64,000 nt of DNA from CAYQJL01 sp964573295 (GTDB lineage Bacteria; Eisenbacteria; RBG-16-71-46; CAIMUX01; WJJG01), in contig CAZNJE010000022.1 in assembly GCA_964573295.1 (NCBI GenBank), positions 1 through 64,000 on the forward strand, read 5' to 3'. The translations under genes were made by a program, and so were the position numbers. Numbering within the stretch: the first letter of the stretch is position 1; each line of letters opens with the position of its first letter. Positions 41,623-50,938 of this stretch are shown one piece after another. The notes below the pieces were generated by a model. The model ran no database searches and was not told the DNA's origin. It saw only the letters and a program-made list of their open reading frames with translations.

Positions 41623-44484
41623 ATGATGCGGGCCAGGCCACTAGATTCGTGCCGACGGGGGTTTACCCTCGTCGAGATGATGGTCGTGCTCGTGATCCTG
41701 GGGATGGTCACGATCGGCCTTGTTCAGGTGCTCATTACGAGCCGCGAGTCGTACGATCAGCAGAAGATTACGATCGAAATGCAGCAGAATGCCCGTGCCG
41801 CGCTCGAGAAGCTGTCCGACGATTTCCGGCATGTGAGCTACGGCAAGGACCCCACCCAGCCGTCGATCCAACAGGCTTGTGAGGATTCGATCACCTTCGT
41901 CGCCGACGTGGACCCGGATACCCCCGGGGCGGAGATGATCAAGTACTTCCTGAGCTCCGACGGCGACCCCGATACGCCCAATCCCAACGACACGGTGTTG
42001 ATGAAGACCGTCTCGGACTCCGGAGGCGTTCTGCTCTGGTCCGAACCGCAATCCTACGGCATCAGAGCCCCGGATGGCCTGAATCTGCGCTACTTCAACG
42101 GCGCGGGGGTGGAAATGGCCAACAACCCGGTTGCCCAACCCGAACTCGTCGGTGAGGTGATGATCGAGGTGGTGGCCGTGGAACCGCGCGCCCACCGGCG
42201 CACGGGCGAGTACATGGAGCAGACGCTCTCGACCACGATCTACCCCCGGAACCTGCCCCTGACCCCGGCGCGCAGCCGGCCTTCGACCCCCGCGGTGGGG
42301 CCGTTGAGTTTGCCCGACTGCCAGAGCGTGACGGTGCCGTGGAGTACGCCCACGACCAATACCGATGGGACTCCGCTGGAGCTCAGTGACATCAGCCACT
42401 TCACCATCTACTTCGGCACCCACGTCGACTCGATGTCGCTCTACTCGCGCGTGGCGCGAACGATCAACGAGTGGACGGTCTCGAACCTGATCGGCGGCCA
42501 CACCTACTACCTGGGGGTGACCTGCACCAGCCGATCGGGTGTCGAGAGCCATATGGGCATGGACAACATCGACCTGAACAGTCCCCTGGCGCCCAAGGCC
42601 CCCGAAGGCTTCACCGGCGGAGCCAATCCCTACGGCGCCGGCGCGCGGCTCGAGTGGAACTCGGTCACCGAATTCACCGGCGGCGAGCTCATAACGACTC
42701 CGGTCTTCTACCACCTCTACCGCGACACGAGCCCCGGCGTCACACCGGATCCGGCCCTGCGCGTGGGCACCGTGCAGGCGCAAACCTGGTTCGCCGACTC
42801 CTCGATGGCCGACTGCACGACCTACTACTTCGTGATCACGGCCACGGTCTGCTCGAACGAGGGTGCGCCGAGCGCCGAGATCTCCCTCACCAGCCCGGCC
42901 GCTCCGGCCTGCATCGGGGGCTTGATGGCCTACCCCACCGAAAACAACGGAGAACTCCACGTCATGTGGATGCAGCCCACCACTCGCCAGGACGGAAGCG
43001 CCTTGCCGACCGATGAGATCAGCGGCTACCGCATCTACTACAGCACCGAGCCTTATGGGACCGGCACCTACATCGACTATGGCGGCGACATGACCGAGTA
43101 CTACCTCACGGAACTGGCGACCTGCACCACCTACTACATCAATGTGGCCGCCTTTGATCTGTGTCCCCAACTCGGCGAGCTTTGCGCCTACAATCAGGTC
43201 ACCGTCGATACGGCCGAACCCTGCGATCCCGAACCTCCGATGATGCCCCCGTCGGTCAGCGCCATCGGCATGGATGAGCGGGTCGACATCGCCTGGCCGA
43301 CCAATACCGTCGACTGCGACCTCTACGGTTACCGGCTCTACTACGGCACGACACCCGGCGGGCCCTACAATGGCACCGCCGCCGTGGAGGGCACGAGCCC
43401 GATCGAGTTCAGCGCAGCCGAGGTGACCCAGGGGGACTCCTGCCGTGTCTCCTTGACCGGGCTCTCCGCCTGCCAGGGGTATGCGGTGAAGGTATCGGCC
43501 ATCGACACCTGCGCGCCCTTCAACGAAAGCGACCTGTCACCCGAGGATGTGGCCACGACCGAGTGCATGGCCTGCGACGTCGAAGTGGCCTGCCCGGCGG
43601 TGATGAACACACCGGCCTACAATTCAGACGTCCGCCTGGAACTCTACACCTTGAGCGGCGGTGGCGAGACGGTCCAGAGCATGATTCCCAATTGGAGCGA
43701 TGACGGCTGGCTCAGTCAGATCTGGGCCGGTCGTCCCTTGGTCTGTGTCTGGCACTCCGACGGTTCCTGTGGCGGTGGTCCGGCCGGGGAACAGCCCAGC
43801 GGGATCGAAATCGACGTCAGCGACTTCGACATCCCCACCAGTGCCGATGAAGAAGATGGCTTACCGATCGCCTTCCGCTTTGACGGCTCGATGGTGGGCA
43901 CGTCACTCACCCTCGACGTGCGGGGCAGCACGGGCGGCATCTGCAGCACCGACCCGCGGACGGTTCAGAACGGTCTCGGCTTCGACGACTTCGACGACGG
44001 CAGCATCAGCGACTGGAACATTGTCAGCGGAAGCTGGTGGGTTGACGGTGGGGAGCTGTACCAGAGTTCGACGAGCTCGTCTTGTATCATCCTGTCTCCG
44101 GGCACCTATACGGACTTCGTCTTCGAAACCAAGGTCAAGTGCGTCTACAGCCAGACGCCGTACATCCTCTTCCGCGGCGATGTCGGCTCGGGCGACTGGT
44201 ACATGCTCGGCCTCAAAACCAGCAACAATATCGTTCGTCTCGGCCGCTTCACCAACGGATACTACACCACCACGGCCGAGACCAGCGTCTCGCTCTCGAA
44301 CAACGTCTGGTACCATCTGAAGGTGGAGGTTTCCGGGCAGACGATCGATGCCTACCTGGACTGCCAGCACGTCCTGAGCATCACCGATCAGAACATGGAG
44401 CCCAGCGGACAGATCGGCTTCCGGACATACGCGACGAAGGCCTACTACGACGACTTCCGAGTCCACGCATTTCCACAGCTGTAG
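41623..44484 (+). CDS. pilW: Giant PilW-like prepilin fused to fibronectin-III-like and LamG-like domains
   Basis: 953 residues against about 200-350 for usual PilW. Prepilin site RRG-FTLVEMMVVLVILGM with Glu +5 at residue 18, then a PilW-type domain to about 215. Four FN3-like domains follow at about 216-306, 323-422, 426-522 and 538-642 (repeated strands such as YRLYYGTTPGG and TYYFVITATVC). A Cys-rich module spans about 650-782, and a C-terminal LamG/3-keto-disaccharide-hydrolase-like beta-sandwich spans 786-953 (FDDFDDGSISDW, GSWWVDGGELYQ, WYHLKVEVSGQTIDAYLD). It probably forms a pilus-tip adhesin; that role is inferred. Last gene of the operon. Confidence 0.85.
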   Translation: MMRARPLDSCRRGFTLVEMMVVLVILGMVTIGLVQVLITSRESYDQQKITIEMQQNARAALEKLSDDFRHVSYGKDPTQPSIQQACEDSITFVADVDPDTPGAEMIKYFLSSDGDPDTPNPNDTVLMKTVSDSGGVLLWSEPQSYGIRAPDGLNLRYFNGAGVEMANNPVAQPELVGEVMIEVVAVEPRAHRRTGEYMEQTLSTTIYPRNLPLTPARSRPSTPAVGPLSLPDCQSVTVPWSTPTTNTDGTPLELSDISHFTIYFGTHVDSMSLYSRVARTINEWTVSNLIGGHTYYLGVTCTSRSGVESHMGMDNIDLNSPLAPKAPEGFTGGANPYGAGARLEWNSVTEFTGGELITTPVFYHLYRDTSPGVTPDPALRVGTVQAQTWFADSSMADCTTYYFVITATVCSNEGAPSAEISLTSPAAPACIGGLMAYPTENNGELHVMWMQPTTRQDGSALPTDEISGYRIYYSTEPYGTGTYIDYGGDMTEYYLTELATCTTYYINVAAFDLCPQLGELCAYNQVTVDTAEPCDPEPPMMPPSVSAIGMDERVDIAWPTNTVDCDLYGYRLYYGTTPGGPYNGTAAVEGTSPIEFSAAEVTQGDSCRVSLTGLSACQGYAVKVSAIDTCAPFNESDLSPEDVATTECMACDVEVACPAVMNTPAYNSDVRLELYTLSGGGETVQSMIPNWSDDGWLSQIWAGRPLVCVWHSDGSCGGGPAGEQPSGIEIDVSDFDIPTSADEEDGLPIAFRFDGSMVGTSLTLDVRGSTGGICSTDPRTVQNGLGFDDFDDGSISDWNIVSGSWWVDGGELYQSSTSSSCIILSPGTYTDFVFETKVKCVYSQTPYILFRGDVGSGDWYMLGLKTSNNIVRLGRFTNGYYTTTAETSVSLSNNVWYHLKVEVSGQTIDAYLDCQHVLSITDQNMEPSGQIGFRTYATKAYYDDFRVHAFPQL

Positions 44485-44535
44485 ACCCGCAGCTGTAGAT
44501 AGGCAGCAGTAGACAGGCAGCTGTAGACAGGCAGT
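44476..44535. repeat. 14-bp tandem repeat over the pilW stop codon
   Basis: CAGCTGTAGACAGG-like units start at 44476, 44490, 44504 and 44518, with a partial fifth. The period of 14 is not a multiple of 3, so extra copies inside the gene would shift frame; each unit carries TAG. Confidence 0.85.
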
Positions 44536-44552
44536 TGACGGAGGAGACGCGC

Positions 44553-44594
44553 AACGGCCGTGGGCCCGGGAACACTCCCCGGCCCACGGCCGTT
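44553..44594. terminator. Bidirectional hairpin terminator between pilW and pilQ
   Basis: AACGGCCGTGGGCC (44553-44566) pairs exactly with GGCCCACGGCCGTT (44581-44594), with further CGGG/CCCC pairing inside. It lies between the convergent ends of pilW and pilQ. No T-run, but the 14-bp GC stem is strong. Confidence 0.7.
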
Positions 44595-44618
44595 CGCTTG
44601 CCGGTCTCTGCCCGGCTC

Positions 44619-47186
44619 CTAGTGCTTCTCAGCGGCGACGATGCGCGGTGTCACGAAGATCAAGAGCTCTCGTTTGTCGTCTTGTTCATCAGTGGACCGG
44701 AAGAGGTATCCCAGCACCGGCACACTCTTCAGTATCGGCACCCCGCGCTGAAATTTCGTCTTGCGCGTGTTGAGCAATCCGCCGATCACGGCTGTCTGGC
44801 CATTGCTGACCATGACCCGCGTGTCGGCTTCGGTTGTGTTGAAGACCACGCCGCCCTGAACGGTGGCTTCCTGCGATAGGTCACTGATTTCCGGATGGAT
44901 GTCCAGCGTGATCTCGTTGTCGGAGTTGACATGCGGCGTCACCTCCAAGGCGATCCCGACCTGCTTGTACTCGGTGATGGCGTTGCCGGCCTCGTCCATG
45001 GTGATGACCGGTACCTCTTTGCCCACCAGAATCCGCGCCATACGGTTATTGACCGTGGTGATCCGCGGCGTGGAGATGATATCGGCCTTGTTGTCGGTAG
45101 CCAGAGCTTGAATGCGCGCTTGCACTTCACCGAAGGACCGCAGAACGCCGACCTGGACGTTCCCGGCCGTGCCGACGACGTCGTCGGCCGTCATACTCAC
45201 CGATCCGGACGCGTTCGAGTCGACCGAGTGGAGGTTGCTGAGCCCCCAGGCTATGCCCAGCTGTCGGGACATGGTGGCATCGACATCAACCAGCTCGGCC
45301 GTGATCTCGATCTGCAGCGTTTCTGTATCAAGGTCCTCCAGGGTGTACTTCAATTCCTCGAGTCGGGGCGCGATATCGGTGACGATGAGCGAGTTGGTGC
45401 GCTCATCGATCTCCACCGACCCACGGCCCGTTCGCATTGCGTCGACGACCGTCTTGAGCTCGTCGGCGTTGGCGTAGCGCAACGTCACGATCGCCGTCTC
45501 CAGGGGCATCAGATCTTCCTGCTTCCGAGCCGCGGATTCCCGGGCCAAGGCCTCTTCCTGAGCGGTGCGTTCGGTGGCCACGCGAATCACCGAGCCGTGG
45601 TCCATGGCGACCAGGCCCAGGGATCGGCTGACGGCGTCGAGCATCTCGTACCAGGGCAGGTCCACGGCGCGCAGGGTAATGGCACCTTTGACGTTGGCGT
45701 CGGCCACGATGTTCACGCCGGCGTACTCGGCGATCGAGCGCAGCACGGTGTGCACGTTGGCCCCCTGCACGTCCAGCGACATCACCGGCGCGGAACTGGC
45801 TGCTTGGCCGAAGCCCCCGCCGCCACCGGTTCCGAAATCGGGGGCGTCGTCGTGGCGGGGGCGCTTGTCGAGCCAGGTCTCATGGGCGCGCTTCACCGCG
45901 CCGGGGCGGTGGCGGGCAATCAGCTTCTCGTAGGGGTCGTAGTGCGCCGCTTCATCGGTTAGATCGACCTCGCCGGGGACGGCCGCAGCCGCGGGGCCCC
46001 CTGCCGTTGGGGCGGATCCCGCCGGGACCTCCGCCGGCGGAGCCGGCGTCGGCGCGACCTGGTCGAAGGGCGCGCTCCATGCGGCGTCCGCGGTGCGGGT
46101 GGCCACCCTGTGGTCGCCGTCGGTCCAGTCTTCCTCGGGAAGCGCTTCGGCCTGCCGGCCTCCGACGAAATTGGTCAGCGGGTCTGGGGCGCTCGCAGCC
46201 AGGATGAGTTCATCGCCCCATACCTCGGGACAGCCCTCGTCCGACCAGTTTCCCTCGTCCAACCCGTTCTCCTCGTCGGACCAGTTCGCCTCGTCGGACC
46301 AGTTCTCCTCGTCCGGCCTATCTCCCTCGCCGGAGCTTTCGTTGAACCCGCTGAGATCCTCGCCGCGTTGATCCGGCGAGACCGCATCATCCACAGGGCT
46401 GGGTTCTGGCCAGACCTCGTCAACCCCAGTGCCGGGTTCTGACCAGGCCAGCTCCGCGACACCCGGGTTTGACCAGATCGACGCGCCTGGATTCGTATCG
46501 GAGTCCGCCGGATCCTCCCCGGTGTCCCGGCCAGACTCGATCTCCGCGAACCATTCGGGCGGAGCCTCGATCTCCTTGCCGGTCCCCTCCTCGGGAGGGC
46601 TGTCACCGACCATGGCGGGTTCAGCAGTGGGTTCCGCGGGAGGGCCGAAGGGCACGAGCATCGGGCCCCATGACTCCATGTCCCCACCTGGCGCCGGTGA
46701 TGTGGAGGTTTCCTGGGCGTCAGCCGAATCCGCCGTCCCAGCATCTTGCGGTCCCGGTGCCCCGTCGTCCGGCACTTCGCTCCACACGACCAGTGCCAGG
46801 CCGTCCCCGCTGCGCTCGACCGTGAACTCGACCTCTGCCCGTGTCTCGAGGACATAGCGCACGATCGATTCGGTCGGCGTGTCCTTCCACAGCGAGCAGC
46901 GCAGATCCGCCACCAGCGGGTCATCGTCCGGAGCCGTCACCTTCCAGGGTGCCTTCACGCCCACCAGATCCAAGACAACGCGGTACGGATCCCGCATCGC
47001 GAACACGTCGAAGGTCAGATCGCTTTCGGCTTGCAGGCGGAGTGTGCCCACCTCGCTCTCGCAGGCGTAGTGGGCGCCCGCCAATTCCACCGGTTCTCCA
47101 CCGCTCTGGGCGCCGGCCGCCGCGATCAGCAGCCCCGCGAGCACCAAGCAGGTCAAGCCGCTGCAGATCCCTGTCCTAGCGTTCAT
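44619..47186 (-). CDS. pilQ: Type IV pilus secretin PilQ
   Basis: 855 residues. Signal peptide LTCLVLAGLLIAAAGA; AMIN domain about 30-130; an acidic Pro/Glu/Asp/Ser-rich linker about 130-460 that includes WSDEE-type repeats near 285-312. Then the N0/STN domain (VHTVLRSIAEYAGVNIVADA), an N1 domain (VTLRYANADELKTVVDAM, ERTNSLIVTD) and the secretin barrel to the end (VPVITMDEAGNAITEYKQVG, QTAVIGGLLNTRKTK, LLIFVTPRIV). It is the outer-membrane channel for the pilus. Its start overlaps pilP by 11 nt. Confidence 0.95.
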   Translation of the reverse strand: MNARTGICSGLTCLVLAGLLIAAAGAQSGGEPVELAGAHYACESEVGTLRLQAESDLTFDVFAMRDPYRVVLDLVGVKAPWKVTAPDDDPLVADLRCSLWKDTPTESIVRYVLETRAEVEFTVERSGDGLALVVWSEVPDDGAPGPQDAGTADSADAQETSTSPAPGGDMESWGPMLVPFGPPAEPTAEPAMVGDSPPEEGTGKEIEAPPEWFAEIESGRDTGEDPADSDTNPGASIWSNPGVAELAWSEPGTGVDEVWPEPSPVDDAVSPDQRGEDLSGFNESSGEGDRPDEENWSDEANWSDEENGLDEGNWSDEGCPEVWGDELILAASAPDPLTNFVGGRQAEALPEEDWTDGDHRVATRTADAAWSAPFDQVAPTPAPPAEVPAGSAPTAGGPAAAAVPGEVDLTDEAAHYDPYEKLIARHRPGAVKRAHETWLDKRPRHDDAPDFGTGGGGGFGQAASSAPVMSLDVQGANVHTVLRSIAEYAGVNIVADANVKGAITLRAVDLPWYEMLDAVSRSLGLVAMDHGSVIRVATERTAQEEALARESAARKQEDLMPLETAIVTLRYANADELKTVVDAMRTGRGSVEIDERTNSLIVTDIAPRLEELKYTLEDLDTETLQIEITAELVDVDATMSRQLGIAWGLSNLHSVDSNASGSVSMTADDVVGTAGNVQVGVLRSFGEVQARIQALATDNKADIISTPRITTVNNRMARILVGKEVPVITMDEAGNAITEYKQVGIALEVTPHVNSDNEITLDIHPEISDLSQEATVQGGVVFNTTEADTRVMVSNGQTAVIGGLLNTRKTKFQRGVPILKSVPVLGYLFRSTDEQDDKRELLIFVTPRIVAAEKH

Positions 47187-47652
47187 CTTTGTCCTCCACC
47201 CCCGAGGTAACCGGAAGGGTCACCGTCTTGGCCACTCCGTAGTGGCTCACCCTCACGGTGATACCGTCCAGGCTCACCGCCACGACCCGACCGTTGCTGA
47301 TCCGGTCGCCCTGTCTCAGGATCATGTTCTTGCCGCCCACCGTCTGCACGAGGGCAAATCGGTCATTCGCACCCCACAAGATACCGACGACGATCAGATC
47401 GTCGACCTCCAGCGGGCCATCGGCGACCTCTTCTCCGCCAGCGACCAGCAACGCCGCAAACGGATCGCGCAGCGCGCTGCTTTGGTAGAAGTACGGTTCA
47501 GGGGACAGGAAATCGTCGAGCACCTCGCCCACATCCAGAAGCAGTGAGTCCCCCGCCGCGCCACCTTCGTCCATCGCCTTCGTTCGGGCCTCTTGCGCCC
47601 CCGCGAGTCCCGTCAACAGGATCAGGAGGCCCATCGCGTACGCCAGTCTCAT
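47176..47652 (-). CDS. pilP: PilP pilus assembly lipoprotein-like protein
   Basis: 158 residues. Signal sequence AYAMGLLILLTGLAGAQ (no clear lipobox Cys), then the conserved SSALRDPFAALLVAG and the PilP beta-domain VDDLIVVGILWGANDRFALV, GGKNMILRQGDRISNGRV. PilP links the PilNO dimer to PilQ in the periplasm. Overlaps pilO by 4 nt and pilQ by 11 nt. Confidence 0.88.
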   Translation of the reverse strand: MRLAYAMGLLILLTGLAGAQEARTKAMDEGGAAGDSLLLDVGEVLDDFLSPEPYFYQSSALRDPFAALLVAGGEEVADGPLEVDDLIVVGILWGANDRFALVQTVGGKNMILRQGDRISNGRVVAVSLDGITVRVSHYGVAKTVTLPVTSGVEDKDER

Positions 47653-48323
47653 TCTTCGCTACCTCCCTGTCCGCCCGAGTTACTCTGGCGTCCCCGGACC
47701 TTGGCCGCCACGCCCCGCGAGGTCGGGGCATCGTCGGGCGGCGCTTCGCCCGCGGGAGCGGCGCCCAGTGTGTAGGCCACTGCCGTGAAGCTCGCGCGGG
47801 CCGGGAAGTTCGGGTTGTCGCGCGGCGGCAACTGTTCGATCACCAGGTCGCGCACGTTGATGATGCGGGTCATCGCCGCGACCTCGTTCAGGAACGAGGC
47901 GATCTGGTGATACCCCCCGTCGACTTTGATGTTCAGCAGGTTCTCGCGGTAGAAGTCACCGCTCACCGTCCCCGCCGGCTGAAACAAGACGAAGTCGACA
48001 CCGCAGCTCTGGCCCCGGAAGGAAACCTCCCGGAACAGGCTGATGATCTGCTTGTCACCGGGCAGGAGCTGATTGGCCTCCTCCCACTTGCTCTGCAGGG
48101 CCTCGAACTCGGCCTCCAGGTGCGGCAGGTGCTTCATCGACTGCCGCGCCCGGTTCACTTCCAGACTCACCTTCTCGTACTGGCCGCGCAGCTCGCCGAG
48201 CTCCGCCGCCTGGGCTTTGTAGGAGAAGGGAACCAGGGCGGTGAAGAAGTTCAGGTACAGAATCGCCGCCCCGCCGATGCCCAGGAAGAGCAGCTTGGCT
48301 GTCTTGGGATCGTTGATGTCCAT
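47649..48323 (-). CDS. pilO: PilO inner-membrane alignment protein
   Basis: 224 residues. One membrane helix (LLFLGIGGAAILYLNFFTAL), a periplasmic coiled coil (GELRGQYEKVSLEVNRARQS), then the ferredoxin-like PilO core (GVDFVLFQPAGTVSGDFYRE, GGYHQIASFLNEVAAMTRII). It pairs with PilN. A disordered Ser/Gly/Pro tail follows. ATG at 48323. Confidence 0.92.
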   Translation of the reverse strand: MDINDPKTAKLLFLGIGGAAILYLNFFTALVPFSYKAQAAELGELRGQYEKVSLEVNRARQSMKHLPHLEAEFEALQSKWEEANQLLPGDKQIISLFREVSFRGQSCGVDFVLFQPAGTVSGDFYRENLLNIKVDGGYHQIASFLNEVAAMTRIINVRDLVIEQLPPRDNPNFPARASFTAVAYTLGAAPAGEAPPDDAPTSRGVAAKVRGRQSNSGGQGGSEE

Positions 48324-48354
48324 CCGTTGCTCCCTCCTGCTCCCGGACGGTCGC

Positions 48355-48909
48355 CTACCTGGTGACCCGGGTGGTCAGGGTGAAGGTCATGACCGGCTCG
48401 CCATCGATCTGCTTACGTTCGGCTACCGACAGGTCCACCTGGCCGTAGAGGTCGGTTGCCTCCAGCCTGCTCATCAGGTCCGCCACCACGAGGTTCGAGA
48501 AGGTCACTCCCTCGAGGACGTAGGACGCTGGAGAGGTCTGCTGCAGCTTGGTCAGCCAAAGATGCTCCGGAATCTGCATGGACAGCTCGTCGAGCAGCTG
48601 CACTTGCATCGTACGCTCGCGATTCAAATCTCGGACCAGATTCAGTCGCAGGTTCAGTTCCTCGCGTTTCTGCATGAGCTGATTGATGCGCTCGATCTGC
48701 GGCTTCAGCCGCTGGCTCTCCTGCTGGGCCACCATGACATCGTTGCGCAGGCTCTGAATCTTGCTGGCCTGTATCAGGTACAGCGCGGTCAGAGGCACCA
48801 CCAGCGCGACGATCGCCGCCAACGGCAACAAGAAGTTCTTCCGGGGAGCCTGGACGAGCTGTCGTTCCTCGGTCCGCTCCTCCTTCGGCAGGAGGTTGAC
48901 GCTAATCAC
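48355..48909 (-). CDS. pilN: PilN inner-membrane alignment protein
   Basis: 184 residues. The cytoplasmic N-terminus ISVNLLPKEERTEE is the PilM-binding motif (INLLP type), followed by a membrane helix (FLLPLAAIVALVVPLTALYL), a periplasmic coiled coil and a ferredoxin-like domain (LDELSMQIPEHLWLTKLQQT). GTG at 48909 is chosen: it is 1 nt after the pilM stop, has a purine-rich GGGGG site, and gives the family N-terminus. Confidence 0.92.
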   Translation of the reverse strand: MISVNLLPKEERTEERQLVQAPRKNFLLPLAAIVALVVPLTALYLIQASKIQSLRNDVMVAQQESQRLKPQIERINQLMQKREELNLRLNLVRDLNRERTMQVQLLDELSMQIPEHLWLTKLQQTSPASYVLEGVTFSNLVVADLMSRLEATDLYGQVDLSVAERKQIDGEPVMTFTLTTRVTR

Positions 48910-48910
48910 C

Positions 48911-49948
48911 TCAAGCCCCCTTTCTGAGCGCCAGCCCAACCCCAACAGCCAGCTGCGGGGCGATGTCCTGGGGATCCGATCCTTGGAAGATGTCCGGTAG
49001 GTAGCGCAGCCGTCGCAGCGGATTGATCATCTCGACCGGCAGGGGCTGCACCTGAGTCAGGGCTTCCACGAAGCCTGGGATGCGCGCGCCGCCGCCCGAG
49101 AGGAAGATCCGGTCCAGGTGCTCGGCTTCCCCGGACGTCCGCAGGTAGGTAGCCGACTTCTCCAGGCTCTGGGCGATGTCCTTGCAGAAGCTCTCTATCA
49201 TGGGGGCGACCTCGAGCTTACCGCCTGTGGCCTGCAGCGCCTGCACCGCTTCCTCGCGGCTCACCTGGAACCGCTTCTGAATCGTTCGCACCACCGTGTT
49301 GATCCCAACCGACAGATCCTGCGTGTAGAGCGGCACCCCGTCGCGGATGATGTTCACGTTCGTGATCTCCGCGCCCAGATCGAGCAACACCGCCAGCTCC
49401 TCGGGCCGCAGGTCGTGCGCCGTCTCCACCACGTTCTGAATCGCGAAGGAGTTGACGTCGATCACCTCCGGGGCCAGTCCGGCCTCGCGGATGATGTCGG
49501 CCAGATTCAGAATCAGGTCGCGCTTCGCCGCCACGAGCAGGACCTGCATCTGGTTCGGGCCGATGTCGGCGGGAAGGATTTCGTAGTCGATCGAAACGTC
49601 GTTGATGTCGTAGGGAATGTGCTGCTCGGCTTCCCAGTAGATCGCTTCGGCAGCGGCCTCTTCCGGAAGACGCTCCATGACGATCTTCTTGACGATCACC
49701 CCGCGGCCGTGAATGCCGGCAATCACCCGGCGGCGCCGGATGCCGCGTGACTCGAACAGGTTCTGAATCATCTCGACGACCATCTGGCGATCCATGATCT
49801 CGCCGTCGACGATCGTCTCCGGATCCAGCGGGGCCACCCCGTAGTTCAGCAGGTGGTACTCGTTGCCCTGGCGCTCGATTTCGACGACCTTGATGGCACT
49901 GGCGCCGATATCGAGCCCGACGGTTGTCTTCTTGCGTTTGTTGAACAC
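48911..49948 (-). CDS. pilM: PilM actin-like pilus assembly ATPase
   Basis: 345 residues. The actin fold has phosphate-1 TVGLDIGASAIKVVEI, VLLDLGAEITNVNII, and the adenosine motif IFLSGGGARIPGFVEAL. It binds the PilN N-terminus on the cytoplasmic side and transmits motor state. Start is GTG. First gene of pilMNOPQ; 140 nt separate it from pilD, a weak promoter may lie there. Confidence 0.95.
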   Translation of the reverse strand: MFNKRKKTTVGLDIGASAIKVVEIERQGNEYHLLNYGVAPLDPETIVDGEIMDRQMVVEMIQNLFESRGIRRRRVIAGIHGRGVIVKKIVMERLPEEAAAEAIYWEAEQHIPYDINDVSIDYEILPADIGPNQMQVLLVAAKRDLILNLADIIREAGLAPEVIDVNSFAIQNVVETAHDLRPEELAVLLDLGAEITNVNIIRDGVPLYTQDLSVGINTVVRTIQKRFQVSREEAVQALQATGGKLEVAPMIESFCKDIAQSLEKSATYLRTSGEAEHLDRIFLSGGGARIPGFVEALTQVQPLPVEMINPLRRLRYLPDIFQGSDPQDIAPQLAVGVGLALRKGA

Positions 49949-50088
49949 CTGGTCTGCCTCCTCGCGCCCAGGTTATGGGGGATGCGGCTCACGGCTGAGC
50001 CACGGGATCGCGATCTAAGGTTGATATCGACCCCCAAAACCGGCTTCCTGAGCGCATAGGAGGTTGGTGAAAGGAATCTGTCGAGAAA

Positions 50089-50895
50089 TCAGGAGAGCGG
50101 AAAGAGCCGCAAGTAGATGTTCCACAGAGTGTTCCCGGCAAACAGCACAATCCACGCCGCCGGCGCGAGAAAGGTCCCAAATGGCAGCGCCGTCTGGCGG
50201 TTCCCACGGCCGCCCAGCATGAGGCCCACGCCCACGATCGAGCCCACGAAGGAACCGCAGAGGATGGTCCCCAGTGCTCCTTGCCAGCCCAGGAACGCAC
50301 CCACCATGGCCATGAGCTTGACGTCACCCATGCCCAGGCCCTCCCGACCGGTCGCCAGCTGGTAGCCGTAGGCCACGGCCAAGAGCCCCCCCCCGCCGGC
50401 CAGCACACCCAGGAGCGCATCGCCTATCGAAGGCGGCCCCAGGAGCGCCCAGGTCAAGCCCAGGACGGTGCCCGGAATCGTGATGCTGTCGGGGATGATG
50501 CGGTGGTCGTAGTCGATGAAGACGACGGCCAAGAGAGCCAGCACGAAGACCATCCACAGCAGCGCCGCCCAAACGGTGCCCCCATGCGCGAAGGCCAGCA
50601 CGGTCAGCAGGGCACCGGCGGCTTCCACCACCGGATAGCGCCACGGAATCCGCGCCCCGCACCCACGGCACCGGCCGCGCAGGAAAAGGAAGCTCACCAG
50701 GGGAACATTCTCCCATGGACGCACGCGCCTCGCACAGGCCGGACAGTGCGATGGTGGATGAACCAGGGAGAGTCCGCGCGGGAGCCGGTAGATCACGACG
50801 TTGAGAAAGCTGCCCAGGGCAGCGCCCAGCCAGGCCACCAGCGCCCAGCCCCACCACTGCCCCTGGAGTGCTTGGTAGATCCACTCGGCATTCAT
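50089..50895 (-). CDS. pilD: Prepilin peptidase/N-methyltransferase PilD
   Basis: 268 residues, polytopic membrane protein. The N-terminal cytoplasmic zinc site is HCPACARRVRPWENVPLVS with RCRGCGARIPWRYP (four Cys). Catalytic aspartates are in FIDYDHRIIPD and GLGMGDVKLMAM. It cleaves the prepilins encoded in this locus after Gly and methylates the new N-terminus. ATG at 50895 has AAGGA about 8 nt upstream. Confidence 0.96.
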   Translation of the reverse strand: MNAEWIYQALQGQWWGWALVAWLGAALGSFLNVVIYRLPRGLSLVHPPSHCPACARRVRPWENVPLVSFLFLRGRCRGCGARIPWRYPVVEAAGALLTVLAFAHGGTVWAALLWMVFVLALLAVVFIDYDHRIIPDSITIPGTVLGLTWALLGPPSIGDALLGVLAGGGGLLAVAYGYQLATGREGLGMGDVKLMAMVGAFLGWQGALGTILCGSFVGSIVGVGLMLGGRGNRQTALPFGTFLAPAAWIVLFAGNTLWNIYLRLFPLS

Positions 50896-50938
50896 GCGAC
50901 CGTCCTTTCCCGGCGGCTGCCCGCAGGCCACCAGGCGG

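Noticed and set aside
49949..50088. Sigma-70 promoter before pilM (TCGACA with TCCTAT, 17-nt gap)
   Set aside because: The -10 match is only 3 of 6, and the gene may simply be transcribed from pilD.
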